DNA of 64,000 nucleotides from Actinoplanes campanulatus (GTDB lineage Bacteria; Actinomycetota; Actinomycetes; Mycobacteriales; Micromonosporaceae), in the NCBI RefSeq assembly GCF_014647795.1, contig NZ_BMPW01000001.1, forward strand, positions 372,001 to 436,000, in the 5' to 3' direction. The notes beneath the pieces are model-generated. The model did not search any database. It was not told the DNA's origin and worked only from the letters and a program-made list of their open reading frames with translations. Shown piece by piece: positions 24,588-34,897 of this stretch (positions are counted from its first letter, which is position 1; the number at the start of each line of letters is the position of its first letter). Made by a program: the position numbers and the translations under genes.

Positions 24588-25925
24588 TCAAAGGGTGAAG
24601 AGGGCGGTGAGGGCTTCGCCGAGGCGTTCGCGCCAGCAGAGGCGGTCGTGGCCGCCAGCGAACTCGGTATAGGTGAGCGGGTAGCCGCGGGCCAGCAGCA
24701 CGTCGCGGAGGTGGCGGTTGGGGCCGAGCGTCACCCACTCATCCAGGCCCACCTCGACGTGCCAGCGGACCGGGCGGCGTTCGGTGACGGCGAGATGGTG
24801 GGCCAGCCACTCGGCCTCCTCATCGGCCGGGGTGTGGCTCTTCCACCAGAAAGCGCCGGACTGGCTCAGTACGTTGCCGAAGCGGTCCGGGCGGGTGACC
24901 GCGGTGAACGCCGCCATCAGGCCGCCCAGGCTCTGCCCGGCGATGACGGTGCGGGCCGGGTCGGTGGTCGCCGCCAGGTCACGGCCGGCCGGCGACGACG
25001 GGAGGGCAGCCAGGAAGGCGGCGTACCCGGGGTCGCAGGCGTACTCGGTGGAGCGGGTAGCGTGGTCGGCGCCGTCCGGGAGCAGGGCCACCACCGGCGG
25101 GATGCGGCCGGCGGCGATCAGGTTGTCCAGGATCGGGGCGACCGGCAGCAGCGGGCCCCACAGGTCGCCGTCGAGCAGGACCAGCAGCGGGTACGGCCCG
25201 GCGTCGGCCGAGTGTCCGGGCGGCCGGTAGCGCCACAACCGGCGCCCGTCGACCGTCGTCTCGTCCAGGATCCCTGCCGGTGACGCGGGATCGGGCCGCC
25301 ACCAGCACGGCTCCGGCGCGGCGGCGGGCGCTACGGCGACCGACTTGTGCGGCGGCCGCTCCTGCGGAAACGTCACCGGGTTGAGCGGGTCGGGCACCCC
25401 GTTCGCCGCGACGGCCCGCAGCCGAACGGAATCGGCCGGGGCCGCGAAACCCCAATGGCCAGCGGGTCCGCCGGGTTGTGGGTGCTCGGGGCCGGAACCG
25501 GGCGCGATGCGGCCAGGGCCGGAACCGGGCGCGATGCGGCCAGGGCCGGAGGCGATGTAGTCGGGGGCGAGGTGGTAGGTGGCCTGCCAGTCGTCTCGGA
25601 CGCGGTAGGTGAGGTGCCACAGGTCGGTGCCGGGCATCTTCCGCATCCGGGAGCGGCCCAGGTCGGCGCGGTCCACGAGTTTGTTGACGAGGGCGAGGAC
25701 GTCCCGGACCGGCCGGGTCTCGCGCCAGACGAAGGTGATCAGGACCGCGTAGCCGTCCTTCTCGATCAGGGGTGCGCCGTCGCGTTCGATCTCTGCCCAG
25801 AACCGGGTGAGGGCATCCGGGCCGGCACCCCGCAGCGCCTCGACGCGCGGGCTCACGGCGATGACCGGCGGCGATGGCCGGGGCACCCGCGGCGGCACCG
25901 AGGTGATTGGCACGCTCGTCGGCAT
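24588..25925 (-). CDS. fes: Enterochelin esterase-like ferric-siderophore hydrolase (Fes type)
   Basis: A 445-residue protein with the Fes N-terminal domain (DGYAVLITFVWRET, LWHLTYRVRDDWQATYHL) and a C-terminal alpha/beta hydrolase of the esterase-D type: LVLLDGDLWGPLLPV, catalytic serine in IAGQSLGGLMAAF, acid Glu/Asp near VGLDEW and the histidine in FAGGHDRLCWRE. It would cleave ester bonds in a catecholate siderophore after uptake. ATG 25925 has GAGG 6 bases upstream; a GTG at 25937 is less good. The linker has a 9-residue duplication (GPGRIAPGS twice, 25489-25556). A large hairpin lies just upstream of the start. Confidence 0.88.
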   Translation of the reverse strand: MPTSVPITSVPPRVPRPSPPVIAVSPRVEALRGAGPDALTRFWAEIERDGAPLIEKDGYAVLITFVWRETRPVRDVLALVNKLVDRADLGRSRMRKMPGTDLWHLTYRVRDDWQATYHLAPDYIASGPGRIAPGSGPGRIAPGSGPEHPQPGGPAGHWGFAAPADSVRLRAVAANGVPDPLNPVTFPQERPPHKSVAVAPAAAPEPCWWRPDPASPAGILDETTVDGRRLWRYRPPGHSADAGPYPLLVLLDGDLWGPLLPVAPILDNLIAAGRIPPVVALLPDGADHATRSTEYACDPGYAAFLAALPSSPAGRDLAATTDPARTVIAGQSLGGLMAAFTAVTRPDRFGNVLSQSGAFWWKSHTPADEEAEWLAHHLAVTERRPVRWHVEVGLDEWVTLGPNRHLRDVLLARGYPLTYTEFAGGHDRLCWRERLGEALTALFTL

Positions 25926-25941
25926 CGGGCACCTCACGGCC

Positions 25942-25986
25942 GGCTCTCAGAGCTGTCTCGGGCGGCTTGAGACAGCCCTGAGAGCC
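25942..25986 (-). promoter_or_regulatory. 18-bp-stem hairpin immediately upstream of fes
   Basis: GGCTCTCAGAGCTGTCTC (25942-25959) and GAGACAGCCCTGAGAGCC (25969-25986) pair at 17 of 18 positions with a 9-base loop. On the minus strand it ends 16 bases before the fes start codon and lies 80 bp after the dhbB stop. It has no T-run. It could be a terminator/attenuator, an RNA-processing site that separates fes from the dhb message, or a translational control element. Confidence 0.6.
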
Positions 25987-26067
25987 AGCTGAAGGGTTGG
26001 GACGGCCCGGTGCGCCGAGACCGAGGAAGTGCCGGCGCACCGGGCCTGAACAAGGCCGCCCGGAAGG

Positions 26068-26741
26068 TCAGGCGGTGGGGGTGAGCAGGTCGGCGGTGAG
26101 TTCGGCGGTGGGGGTGAGCAGGTCGGCGGTGAGTTCGGCGGTGGGGGTGACCACGCCGCAGCGGGTCTGGATGTGCCGGAGGGCGTCGGCGTGGTGGGCC
26201 GGGCTGAAGTCGGCGACCGCGTCGGTGATCACGAACGGCTTGATGCCGCGCATGAAGGCGTCCAGTGCGGTGGCCAGGACACCGATGTGGGCGTACACGC
26301 CGGTGACGATCAGCTGGTCACGGGAGCCGAGCCGGTCGGCCAGGTCGGTGCCGACGAAGGCGCTGTAGCGGCGCTTGGTGAGGACCACGTCGCCGGGGGC
26401 CGGGCGCAGCGCCTCGGTGATGGCCAGGGCCTGCGGGTCGGCGGGCGGGCCGTCGCCCCAGAAGTCCTGGAGCAGGCCGCGTTCCTCGCGGGACTGGCCG
26501 CCGGGCTGGGCGGAGAAGAACACCGGGATTCCGGTGCGGGCGGCGTGTTTCCGCAGTGTGGCGATGTTGCCGACCACCTTGGACAGCAGCGCGTTGTCGG
26601 CGGTGCCGAACGGGGCCAGGAAGTAGTTCTGCATGTCGTGCACGAGCAGCGCGGCCCGGGACGGGTCGACCCGCCAGTCGACTTTGCCGCCGGCCCGGTT
26701 GAAGCCACCGGGGACGTGGTACGGGGTGATGCGGGGAAGCA

Positions 26742-26742
<1 letters not shown>
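26068..26742 (-). CDS. dhbB: Isochorismatase (DhbB/EntB catalytic domain only)
   Basis: Isochorismatase hydrolyses isochorismate to 2,3-dihydro-2,3-dihydroxybenzoate and pyruvate, the second step to 2,3-dihydroxybenzoate. The 224-residue protein has the opening PYHVPGGFNRAGGKVDWRVD, the catalytic Asp in ALLVHDMQNYF, the Lys in VLTKRRYSAFVGTDL and the VTGVYAHIG segment of the cysteine-hydrolase-like fold. The C-terminal aryl carrier domain present in EntB and Bacillus DhbB is absent; instead the protein ends in a repeat of PTAELTADLL. Its ATG overlaps the dhbE stop (TGATG). A stand-alone carrier must exist elsewhere if the product enters an NRPS. Confidence 0.9.
26071..26152 (-). repeat. 33-bp in-frame tandem repeat at the 3' end of dhbB
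   Basis: Units at 26071-26103 and 26104-26136 are identical by eye, and a partial third follows to 26152. Each encodes 11 residues (AELTADLLTPT in one phase). The array abuts the stop codon. The identity of the copies implies a recent duplication. Confidence 0.85.
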
Positions 26743-28329
<1,587 letters not shown>

Positions 28330-28340
<11 letters not shown>

Positions 28341-29496
28341 TGAACACTCCCAGGGCGGTCAGCATGGTGCCGAGTTTCGCGGTCGTCTCGGCGAGTTCGG
28401 CGTGCGGGTCGGAGGCGGCCACGATGCCGGCTCCGGCGTACACGTCGAGGCCCTCCGGCCCGGCGGTGGCGCACCGGATGGTGACCGCCCACTCGCCGTC
28501 GCCGTCGGCGTCCGCCCAGCCGACCATGCCGGCGAAGAAGCCGCGGTCGAACGGCTCCAGTTCGGTGATCGCCCGGCGGGCCGCGGTCGGCGGGGTGCCG
28601 CAGACGGCCGGGGTCGGATGCAGGGCGGTGGCCAGGGCCAGCGAGGACACGTCCGGGTCGATGATCTCGCCGGTGATCCGGGAGCCCAGGTGCCACATGG
28701 TCGGGGTGGCGGTCAGCGTCGGCTCGGACGGCACCCGAAGGTTCCGGCAGTACGGCCGCAGCCCCTCGGCCACCGCCTCGCTGGCGAACGTGTGCTCGTG
28801 CAGGTCCTTGGCGGATTCCAGGAGCCCGGCGGCGCGGCGGGCGTCCTCGGCCGGGTCGGTGCTGCGCGGGATGGACCCGGCGAGCGGGTTCGCCGAGACG
28901 GTCCGGCCGTGCCGCGCCACCAGCAGTTCGGGGCTGGCGCCCAGGAGGGTGCGCCCGCCGCCGAGGTCGATGCCGAAGGTGTACGTGCCGGCGCCGCCGT
29001 ACGCGAGGGCGCGCACCACCGGGGCCGGGTCGAAGCCGGGCGCCGCCAGCCGCAGCGCGCGGGCCAGCACGACCTTCGTGTACGCGCCGGCCTGGATCTC
29101 CTCGACCGCCCGGGCCACCGCGGCGACGTACCCGGGGTCGGGGATCGGCGGCAGGCTCTCCCGCGCGGCCGAGGCGGCCGGTACGGCGGGCGCGGCGCCG
29201 AGGACGGGCGCGCGCCGCAGACGCCGGGGGACGACGAGGCGGGCCGGTGCGTCGGGCGCGAACGGGACGGCCCCGATCACGGTACGGACCGGATGCCCGC
29301 AGGTTCCGAAGACGCCCGCGACCTGCTCGGGCAGATCGGCGAGGCCGGACGTGTTCACCTCCGAGTGCACGCCCTCGGCGAGGAGGGTGCCGCGCGGCGA
29401 CACGAACACCGACGACTGCCCGGCCTGGTAGGCGTCGAGCAGGTCGGCTCCGTCGAGGGTGGATACGGCGACGGACACGGATGATTCTCCCTTCAC
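28330..29496 (-). CDS. dhbC: Isochorismate synthase (DhbC/EntC)
   Basis: A 388-residue chorismate-utilising enzyme that converts chorismate to isochorismate, opening the catecholate pathway. It shows [25 protein letters not shown]-type signature (here [16 protein letters not shown]), [12 protein letters not shown], the helix [17 protein letters not shown], and C-terminal [13 protein letters not shown] and [13 protein letters not shown]. The pattern with LHPTPAVCG is characteristic of isochorismate rather than anthranilate or salicylate synthases. It lies 24 bp after dhbA and overlaps dhbE, so it is the second gene of the iron-controlled operon. Confidence 0.94.
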
Positions 29497-29520
29497 CGGC
29501 TTGGGGTGGCCGGTCGGTGA

Positions 29521-30306
29521 TCAGGCTCGGAGGGTGGCGCCGCCGTCGACGTACAGGTCGTGCATGGTGATGTGCCGCGCCCGGTCGGAGGCGAGGAACA
29601 GCACGGCGTCGGCGACGTCCTCCGGGGTGGCGATGCGCCCGAGCGGGATGCCGACCCGGAAGGTGGCCGGGTCGCCGTCGAGGACCGGTGCGGGTACGCC
29701 GTCGGTCCAGAGCTGCCGTTGCATCGGTGTGTCGGTGGAGCCGGGGGCGACCACGTTGCAGCGGATCCCGTACGGCGCCAACTCGAGGCCGAGACACTTG
29801 GTGAACATGGTGCTGGCGGCCTTCGACGCGGCGTAGGCGGACATGCCGGAGCGGGGCACGCCGGCCGCGTTCGAGGAGACCGTGACGATGGCGCCGGAGC
29901 AGCGCGGGACCATCCGCCGGGCGACGGCCCGGCTGACGTGGAAGACGCCGGTGGTGTTGACCGCGAAGGTCTGCGCCCAGGCGTCGTCGGTGAGGTCGAC
30001 GACGTCGCCCATGTGCAGCACGCCGGCCACGTTGACCAGCAGGTCGAGGGGCCCGAGGAAGCGCTCGGCGGCGTCCACGACGGCCTCCACCTGCTCGGCC
30101 GAGGTGACGTCGGCGACCTGCGGCAGGATGCCCGGGTACTCGTCGGCGAGGAGCTTGACGCCCGCCTCGGAGCGGTCGGCGGCGGCGACCCGGGCGCCCT
30201 CGCCGGCCAGCGCGACCGCGACGGCCCGGCCGATCCCCTGCCCGGCGCCGGTGACCAGGGCGGTCTTCCCGGCGAGGCCGGGCACGTTTTCCCTGTCCAG
30301 GGGCAT
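29521..30306 (-). CDS. dhbA: 2,3-dihydro-2,3-dihydroxybenzoate dehydrogenase (DhbA/EntA)
   Basis: A 261-residue short-chain dehydrogenase with the NAD motif [28 protein letters not shown], catalytic Ser in [20 protein letters not shown] (SNAAGVPR is typical of EntA/DhbA) and YxxxK as YAASKAA, ending in a conserved VDGGATL. It oxidises the isochorismatase product to 2,3-dihydroxybenzoate using NAD+. It is the first gene of the dhbA-C-E-B operon. The iron box begins 15 bp upstream of its ATG. Confidence 0.94.
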   Translation of the reverse strand: MPLDRENVPGLAGKTALVTGAGQGIGRAVAVALAGEGARVAAADRSEAGVKLLADEYPGILPQVADVTSAEQVEAVVDAAERFLGPLDLLVNVAGVLHMGDVVDLTDDAWAQTFAVNTTGVFHVSRAVARRMVPRCSGAIVTVSSNAAGVPRSGMSAYAASKAASTMFTKCLGLELAPYGIRCNVVAPGSTDTPMQRQLWTDGVPAPVLDGDPATFRVGIPLGRIATPEDVADAVLFLASDRARHITMHDLYVDGGATLRA

Positions 30307-30320
30307 GACGGCACCGCTCC

Positions 30321-30344
30321 TTAGGTTAGGTAAGGCTAACCTAG
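30321..30344. promoter_or_regulatory. Iron box controlling the dhb operon
   Basis: TTAGGTTAGG followed by TAAGGCTAACCTAG carries both the consensus AGGTTAGG and GGCTAACCT halves of the IdeR/DmdR1 site, in overlapping register. It lies 15-38 bp upstream of dhbA. This is the stronger of the two iron boxes in the window. Repression by an iron-loaded DtxR-family regulator is expected. Confidence 0.9.
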
Positions 30345-30385
30345 CATTGACGCCCGAGAGCGAGGAGGGGGGATCACGTCACTCT

Positions 30386-32053
30386 TCATGCGCAGAGCGG
30401 GGAGACCTCCGCACCTTCGGCGCGGCGCAGCGGACCGTCTATCAAGCACAGATTTCGTACGGCCACCGCCGGCTCCAGCGGCCAGACGCCGACCAGCGAA
30501 TCCGCCCCGCCACTGGCCAGCACCCGTCCGTCCGGTGTGTACGCCAGCCCGACCACCCCGGCCCCGTGCCCCTGCAACCGCAGCACCGACCAGTCCCGGG
30601 TGTCCCACAGCTGGACGTCGCCGTTCGCCCCGTTGACCGCGAGGGTCCGCCCGTCCGGCGCGAACACGATCCGGTCGATCTGGTCCAGCTGCGGTTTCGA
30701 GGTCCACAGTGACCGGCTGCCGTCGCCGGAGCGCACGTCGAGCACCCGGCTGGTCCCGGTGACCACCATCGAGCTCCCGTCCGGGGCGACCGCGAGGTCC
30801 AGCGGCTGGTAGTCACCCAGGAGCTGCCCGCCGATCTCGCGCGGCCCGTCCACCCGCCAGGACCGCAGCTCCGACCACAACCGCTGCCGAGTGTCGAAGC
30901 CCGGCTCGTAGGCCACCCCGGCGGTGTGCAGGACCGTGCCGTCGGCGGAGAAGGCGACCGCGTACGCCGTCTGCTTCCCCAGATCGACGACTCCCCGGTC
31001 CCGGCGCTGACCCAGGTCGTAGAGGTGCACCGCGCCGTACTCGGATTCGACCGGATCGGCGAGGGAGGCGCCCACCGCGACCGCCAGCAGGTTGCCGTCG
31101 GCGGTGACGGCCATGTCCCTGGGCTCCCGGCTCAGCGGCACGGTCCGCTCCCGTTTCCCGGTGCCGTCCCACAGTTCCAGGCCCCAGCTCGTACCCGTGG
31201 TGGTGGCCACCGCGAGCACGCCGCCGGCCCCGTAGACGACGCCGCGCGGCTCGCCGGCGGTCCGGAACTCGGTGATCAGCTCGCGGGTGGCGGTGTCCCA
31301 GACGCGGACCTCGCCGGTGTCGCTGCCCGCCGCGAGCCGGGCGCCGTCCGGGGAGAAGGCCAGGTCGAGGACGCCGCCGTCGGTGTTCAGCCAGCTCGAC
31401 TGGCGGCGGAACACGACGGTCGGCGCGTCCCGGCCGGTGACCACCGCGATCTGGCCGTTCGCCGAGGTCGCGGCCCCGCCGAAGGCGCCGATGCCGGTGT
31501 CCAGCTCGCCGGTCCCGTCGCCGGTCAGCGAGTACAGGCTCGCCGTGCGCCGTACGCCGGTGCTGATCACCGTGCCGTCCGGGGCCACGGTGACCCGGCC
31601 GGGCCCGGGGGTCGTGCCGGCCTCGGCGGTGAGGTCGCGCAGCCGTTTCCCGGACGGCACCGCCCACTGGATCACGTCGCCCTGCTCGCTGGTGGTCACC
31701 AGCGTGCCGTCCGGTGCGAACGCGACGAAGGCTATGCCGCCGGTCAGGGTGGCCATGAGCTTGCCGTCGGACAGTCGCCGGATCTCGGCCTTCCGGTCGA
31801 TGTCGCTCTCCGCCAGGTACCGGCCGTCCGGGCTCACCGACAGGTCGGAGCCCGTGACATCGCCGGCCGGGAGGGTGCCGGTGGCCGTGCCGCTCTCCGC
31901 GTCCCACCGGCCCAGTGAGAACCGGCCGTCGACGATCTCCCGCCGGCTGGCCAGCACGGTGCCGGTGCCGGGCAGCCAGGCCACCGGCCCCCAGCCGTCG
32001 AGCGCGTGCGCCAGCCGGCCGGTGGCCGCCTCCCAGATCCGCAGGCCGTCCCC
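30386..32053 (-). pseudogene. C-terminal WD40 propeller portion of the frameshifted STAND gene
   Basis: This frame continues the broken NTPase gene. From the frameshift it reads DGLRIWEAATGRLAHALDG and then roughly ten more WD40-like repeats with recurring F/V-x-P-D-G-x-x-L-A and LWDT/VWDT endings (for example [45 protein letters not shown]), ending SPLCA. The repeats are well conserved, so the decay is recent or is not real. The upstream in-frame extension beyond 32053 is a shadow of the NTPase coding frame. As annotated it has no natural start codon; it should be read as one gene with 31834-34563. It most probably formed one or two beta-propellers for protein binding. Confidence 0.7.
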
Positions 32054-34563
32054 TGGAACGAGCCGCCGGCCAGGAACCGGCCGTCCGGGGAGAAGGCCAG
32101 CCCGGCCACCGCGACCGGCTTCGGGAAGCGCAGCGGCTCCCCGACCGGGGACAGGGTGGCGGTGTCCCACAGCCGAACCGCGCCGGTGGTGTCGCCGACC
32201 GCGATCCGGGAACCGTCGGGGCTGACCGCCACCGCGGACCCGCCTGGCTCGCTGCCCAGCCGCCCGCGGAACCGGACCATCTGGGTGGACAGCAGCGCGC
32301 TCCGGGCCTCCGTGGTGGGCGCCTCCCGCCAGGCGTCGAGGGCCTTGCCGACGGCCTGGGTCTCGTCCTGTTCCAGGGCCCGCAGCGCCTCGGACGCGTA
32401 CTGCCGGGAGCGGGACTCCCGGGCGCGGGCCTCGGCGTCCCTCGCCTGGTCCAGCACCACGAGGCCGCCGCCGACCGCGAGCAGCAGGGCCGCCGCCAGC
32501 CCGGCCGCGAGCCACCGCAGGCGACGGGTGACCTTCCGCTGCTCCGCCTGCTCCCGGTCGGCGGCGGCGCCACCGGCCGCGAGGAACTCCCCCACCACCG
32601 GGGGCACGCCGTCGCCGGCCGGCACCCGCTCCCGGGCGGCGAGCAGGCGGGAGCCGCGGGGCAGCAGGTCCGGGTCGCGGCCGGACCGGTCCCAGTCCCG
32701 GGCCGCCTCGGTGACCGACCGGCGCAGCAGCAGGTCCTCGCGGGCCTCGCCGACCCAGCCGGCCAGCCGCGGCCAGCTCGTCAGCAGCGCCTCGTGGCTG
32801 ATCTCCACGGTGTCCGCGCCGACCGTGACGAGGCGGGCCTTCACCAGGCGGCGCAGCACCCGGGAGTCGCTGGCCGCCCGCTCGCCGCGACGGCGCACCG
32901 CGGTCCCGTCGCCGGTGACCGTGACCAGGGCGAGCAGGGCGTCGCGCAGCCGGTCCCGATCGTCCGGCGGCAGGTCCAGGTAGATCCGCTCGGCGGTCTC
33001 GGCGATCGCGTGCCGGATCCCGCCGGTGGCCCGGTACGCCGCCACGGTCAGCCGGATCCCCTCCCGCCGGTCCCAGGTGGCCCGCAGGGCGTGCGCCAGC
33101 AGCGGCAACGCGCCCGGCTCGTAACCGTCCCGTCCGTCCGCGCCCAGATCGTGCAGCAGCAGGTCGGGCAGGCCCGGCTCGACGGTGAGGCCGGCGTGCT
33201 CGGCCGGTTCCACCACGGCCCGGCGGACCGCGGCGCTGTCCAGCGGCCCGAGCACCAGATGGCCGGCGGCCAGCACCTTCGCCAGCGGCGGCAGCGCCAC
33301 GCAGGCGGGGTAGAAGTCGGACCGCACGGCGATCACCACGAGAGCCGGGGCCGCGCTGGTCAGGGCGGTCACGTAGGCCAGCCGGGCGGCCGGGTCGGGG
33401 CACTGGGTGAACAGCTCCTCGAACTGGTCCACCACGATCACCGGGCGGTGCCCGGCGGCGGCCGCCTTCGCCGCCAGCTCACCGAGGCGGGCCGGTTCCG
33501 CCCGGACCTGCCGGAGCAGCTCACCGGCGACGTCCGAGGTCGTCTCCGGTTCCGGGCCGTCGTCCGGGACGGTCAGCCGGTGCAGGCGGGCCACGAGATC
33601 CTCGAGTGGGCGTACCCCCGGGTTGGTCAGAACCCACCGCCAGGCCGCCGCCTCCGCGCCCAGCGCGCCCACGCCGAGAGCCGGGAGCAGACCGGCGCGC
33701 AGCAGCGACGACTTGCCCACGCCGGACACCCCGGTGACGACCAGCGGAGGCCCGCCCACCGCCTGCTCGGCGAGGCGGCTCAGCAGTTGCGCGACGGTCG
33801 TCTCCCGGCCGCGGAAGCGGGGCGCGTCCTCCGGCTGGAAACTGACCAGCCCGGGGTACGGCGGGACCGCGCCCCCGGGCACGTCGGCCGGCACCTCGTC
33901 GCCGTCGGGCAGCTGCTCCCGGGTGACCGCGATCAGCCGACGGCGCACCTCGTCGAGCTGCCGGTTGAGCACGACGGTCTGGTTCGCGAACTCCTGCCGC
34001 AGACCGTCGACACCCTGCCGCACCTCGGCGATCATCCAGCCCAGCTCGCCGACCCCGAGCCCGAGCTCGCGGAACGCGCCCTCCAGCAGGTGCCGCAGCT
34101 CGTCGTCGGTGACCGCGGCCTCGGCGATCGCGGCGCCGACCGCGTCCACCGCGCGCAGCACCCGGGAGACCTCCTCGTGCAGCGCCGTGCCGCGCTCGTC
34201 GGCGGCGGCGAGCAGCGGGAGCAGGTCGGCCGCGATGGCGTCCCGCCACTGCTCCTGGCTCCAGCCGCCGGCCTCCGGGTCGGTGTCGCGCAGGCGCTTC
34301 GCGGCGCCGGCCATGGCCTCGGCCAGGAAGTTGCTGCCCAGGCCGCCGATCTGGTCGAGCGCCGCGGCGTACGCCCCGGTGGCGCCCAGGTGCGCCCCGG
34401 CCACCGGCGCCACCGTCGAGGCGGTCAGAAAGGCGAGGATCGCGTACGGGCTGGCGGCGCGCAGGCGGGCCCGGGTGCGGCGGCCGGCGTCCCGGACCCA
34501 GGCGCGCACCCCGGCACGGGCCCGCTCGGCGGCGGGTTCCCCGGTGGGTTCGAGCTCGGTCAC
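31834..34563 (-). CDS. STAND NTPase with transmembrane segment and WD40 repeats (N-terminal part, frameshifted)
   Basis: The intact gene (34563 to 30386) would encode about 1,392 residues. Order: N-terminal helical segment with hydrophobic patch (ASPYAILAFLTASTV), helical region, a P-loop STAND NTPase (FRGRETTVAQLL, Walker A GVSGVGKSSLLRAG near residue 280, Walker B VIVVDQFEELF near 374), winged-helix-like region (ISHEALLTSWPRLAGW), a membrane helix near 680-705, then WD40 repeats. The frame is lost in GGSFQG at 32050-32053: four Gs on the coding strand where five would restore the frame, leaving about 60 out-of-frame residues. GTG 34563 is chosen because GGAGG lies 5 bases upstream. Such proteins act as signalling switches, in some cases in conflict or cell-death systems; its role here is unknown. 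Confidence 0.72.
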   Translation of the reverse strand: MTELEPTGEPAAERARAGVRAWVRDAGRRTRARLRAASPYAILAFLTASTVAPVAGAHLGATGAYAAALDQIGGLGSNFLAEAMAGAAKRLRDTDPEAGGWSQEQWRDAIAADLLPLLAAADERGTALHEEVSRVLRAVDAVGAAIAEAAVTDDELRHLLEGAFRELGLGVGELGWMIAEVRQGVDGLRQEFANQTVVLNRQLDEVRRRLIAVTREQLPDGDEVPADVPGGAVPPYPGLVSFQPEDAPRFRGRETTVAQLLSRLAEQAVGGPPLVVTGVSGVGKSSLLRAGLLPALGVGALGAEAAAWRWVLTNPGVRPLEDLVARLHRLTVPDDGPEPETTSDVAGELLRQVRAEPARLGELAAKAAAAGHRPVIVVDQFEELFTQCPDPAARLAYVTALTSAAPALVVIAVRSDFYPACVALPPLAKVLAAGHLVLGPLDSAAVRRAVVEPAEHAGLTVEPGLPDLLLHDLGADGRDGYEPGALPLLAHALRATWDRREGIRLTVAAYRATGGIRHAIAETAERIYLDLPPDDRDRLRDALLALVTVTGDGTAVRRRGERAASDSRVLRRLVKARLVTVGADTVEISHEALLTSWPRLAGWVGEAREDLLLRRSVTEAARDWDRSGRDPDLLPRGSRLLAARERVPAGDGVPPVVGEFLAAGGAAADREQAEQRKVTRRLRWLAAGLAAALLLAVGGGLVVLDQARDAEARARESRSRQYASEALRALEQDETQAVGKALDAWREAPTTEARSALLSTQMVRFRGRLGSEPGGSAVAVSPDGSRIAVGDTTGAVRLWDTATLSPVGEPLRFPKPVAVAGLAFSPDGRFLAGGSFQGTACGSGRRPPAGWRTRSTAGGRWPGCPAPAPCWPAGGRSSTAGSHWAGGTRRAARPPAPSRPAMSRAPTCR

Positions 34564-34693
34564 GGAAACCTCCGTAGACATCGACGCTTTTCGCAGTCCC
34601 ATGATGGCACCGGCGGGCCAGTGGGCAACCCTGCCCGTACGGGCGGGACCTTCGGCCGGTCACGGGATCGGCCCGGCATGGCCCAATGGATGC

Positions 34694-34858
34694 ATGACCA
34701 CCACCGCCCAGGCACCTGAGAAGCCCGCCAGGACCTACTCGACGCCGACCGGGGAGCCGTGCCCGTACCTGGTGCGGACCGACGGCACCGTCACGGGTGA
34801 CGGCGCCTGCCGCGGTTGTGGCTCCTGCCTGCTGGGAGCGCACTGGTCGGACAAGTGA
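34694..34858 (+). CDS. Small Cys-rich protein (54 residues)
   Basis: An ATG at 34694 encodes 54 residues with four cysteines: GEPCPYLV and then GACRGCGSCLLG near the C-terminus. The CxxCxxC end plus one upstream Cys could bind zinc or an iron-sulfur cluster. Codon third positions are mostly G/C as in real genes here. It lies between the divergent STAND gene and a GT39-like gene, whose promoter begins 3 bp after its stop. No function is recognised, and the short length leaves doubt. Confidence 0.5.
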   Translation: MTTTAQAPEKPARTYSTPTGEPCPYLVRTDGTVTGDGACRGCGSCLLGAHWSDK

Positions 34859-34860
34859 CA

Positions 34861-34891
34861 TTGACGGGAGGTGGCGCGGTCCCCGTACGGT
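34861..34891 (+). promoter_or_regulatory. Promoter of the GT39-like gene, leaderless type
   Basis: TTGACG (34861-34866) and TACGGT (34886-34891) are separated by 19 bp. The GTG at 34898 is 6 bases after the -10, so the mRNA would start at the start codon. This supports 34898 over the earlier in-frame GTG at 34871, which would lie inside the promoter. Confidence 0.55.
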
Positions 34892-34897
34892 GGAACC

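Noticed and set aside
26071-26152. C-terminal repeat of the isochorismatase considered as a remnant aryl-carrier domain
   Set aside because: The repeat lacks the carrier GGxS phosphopantetheine motif and is a recent 33-bp duplication.
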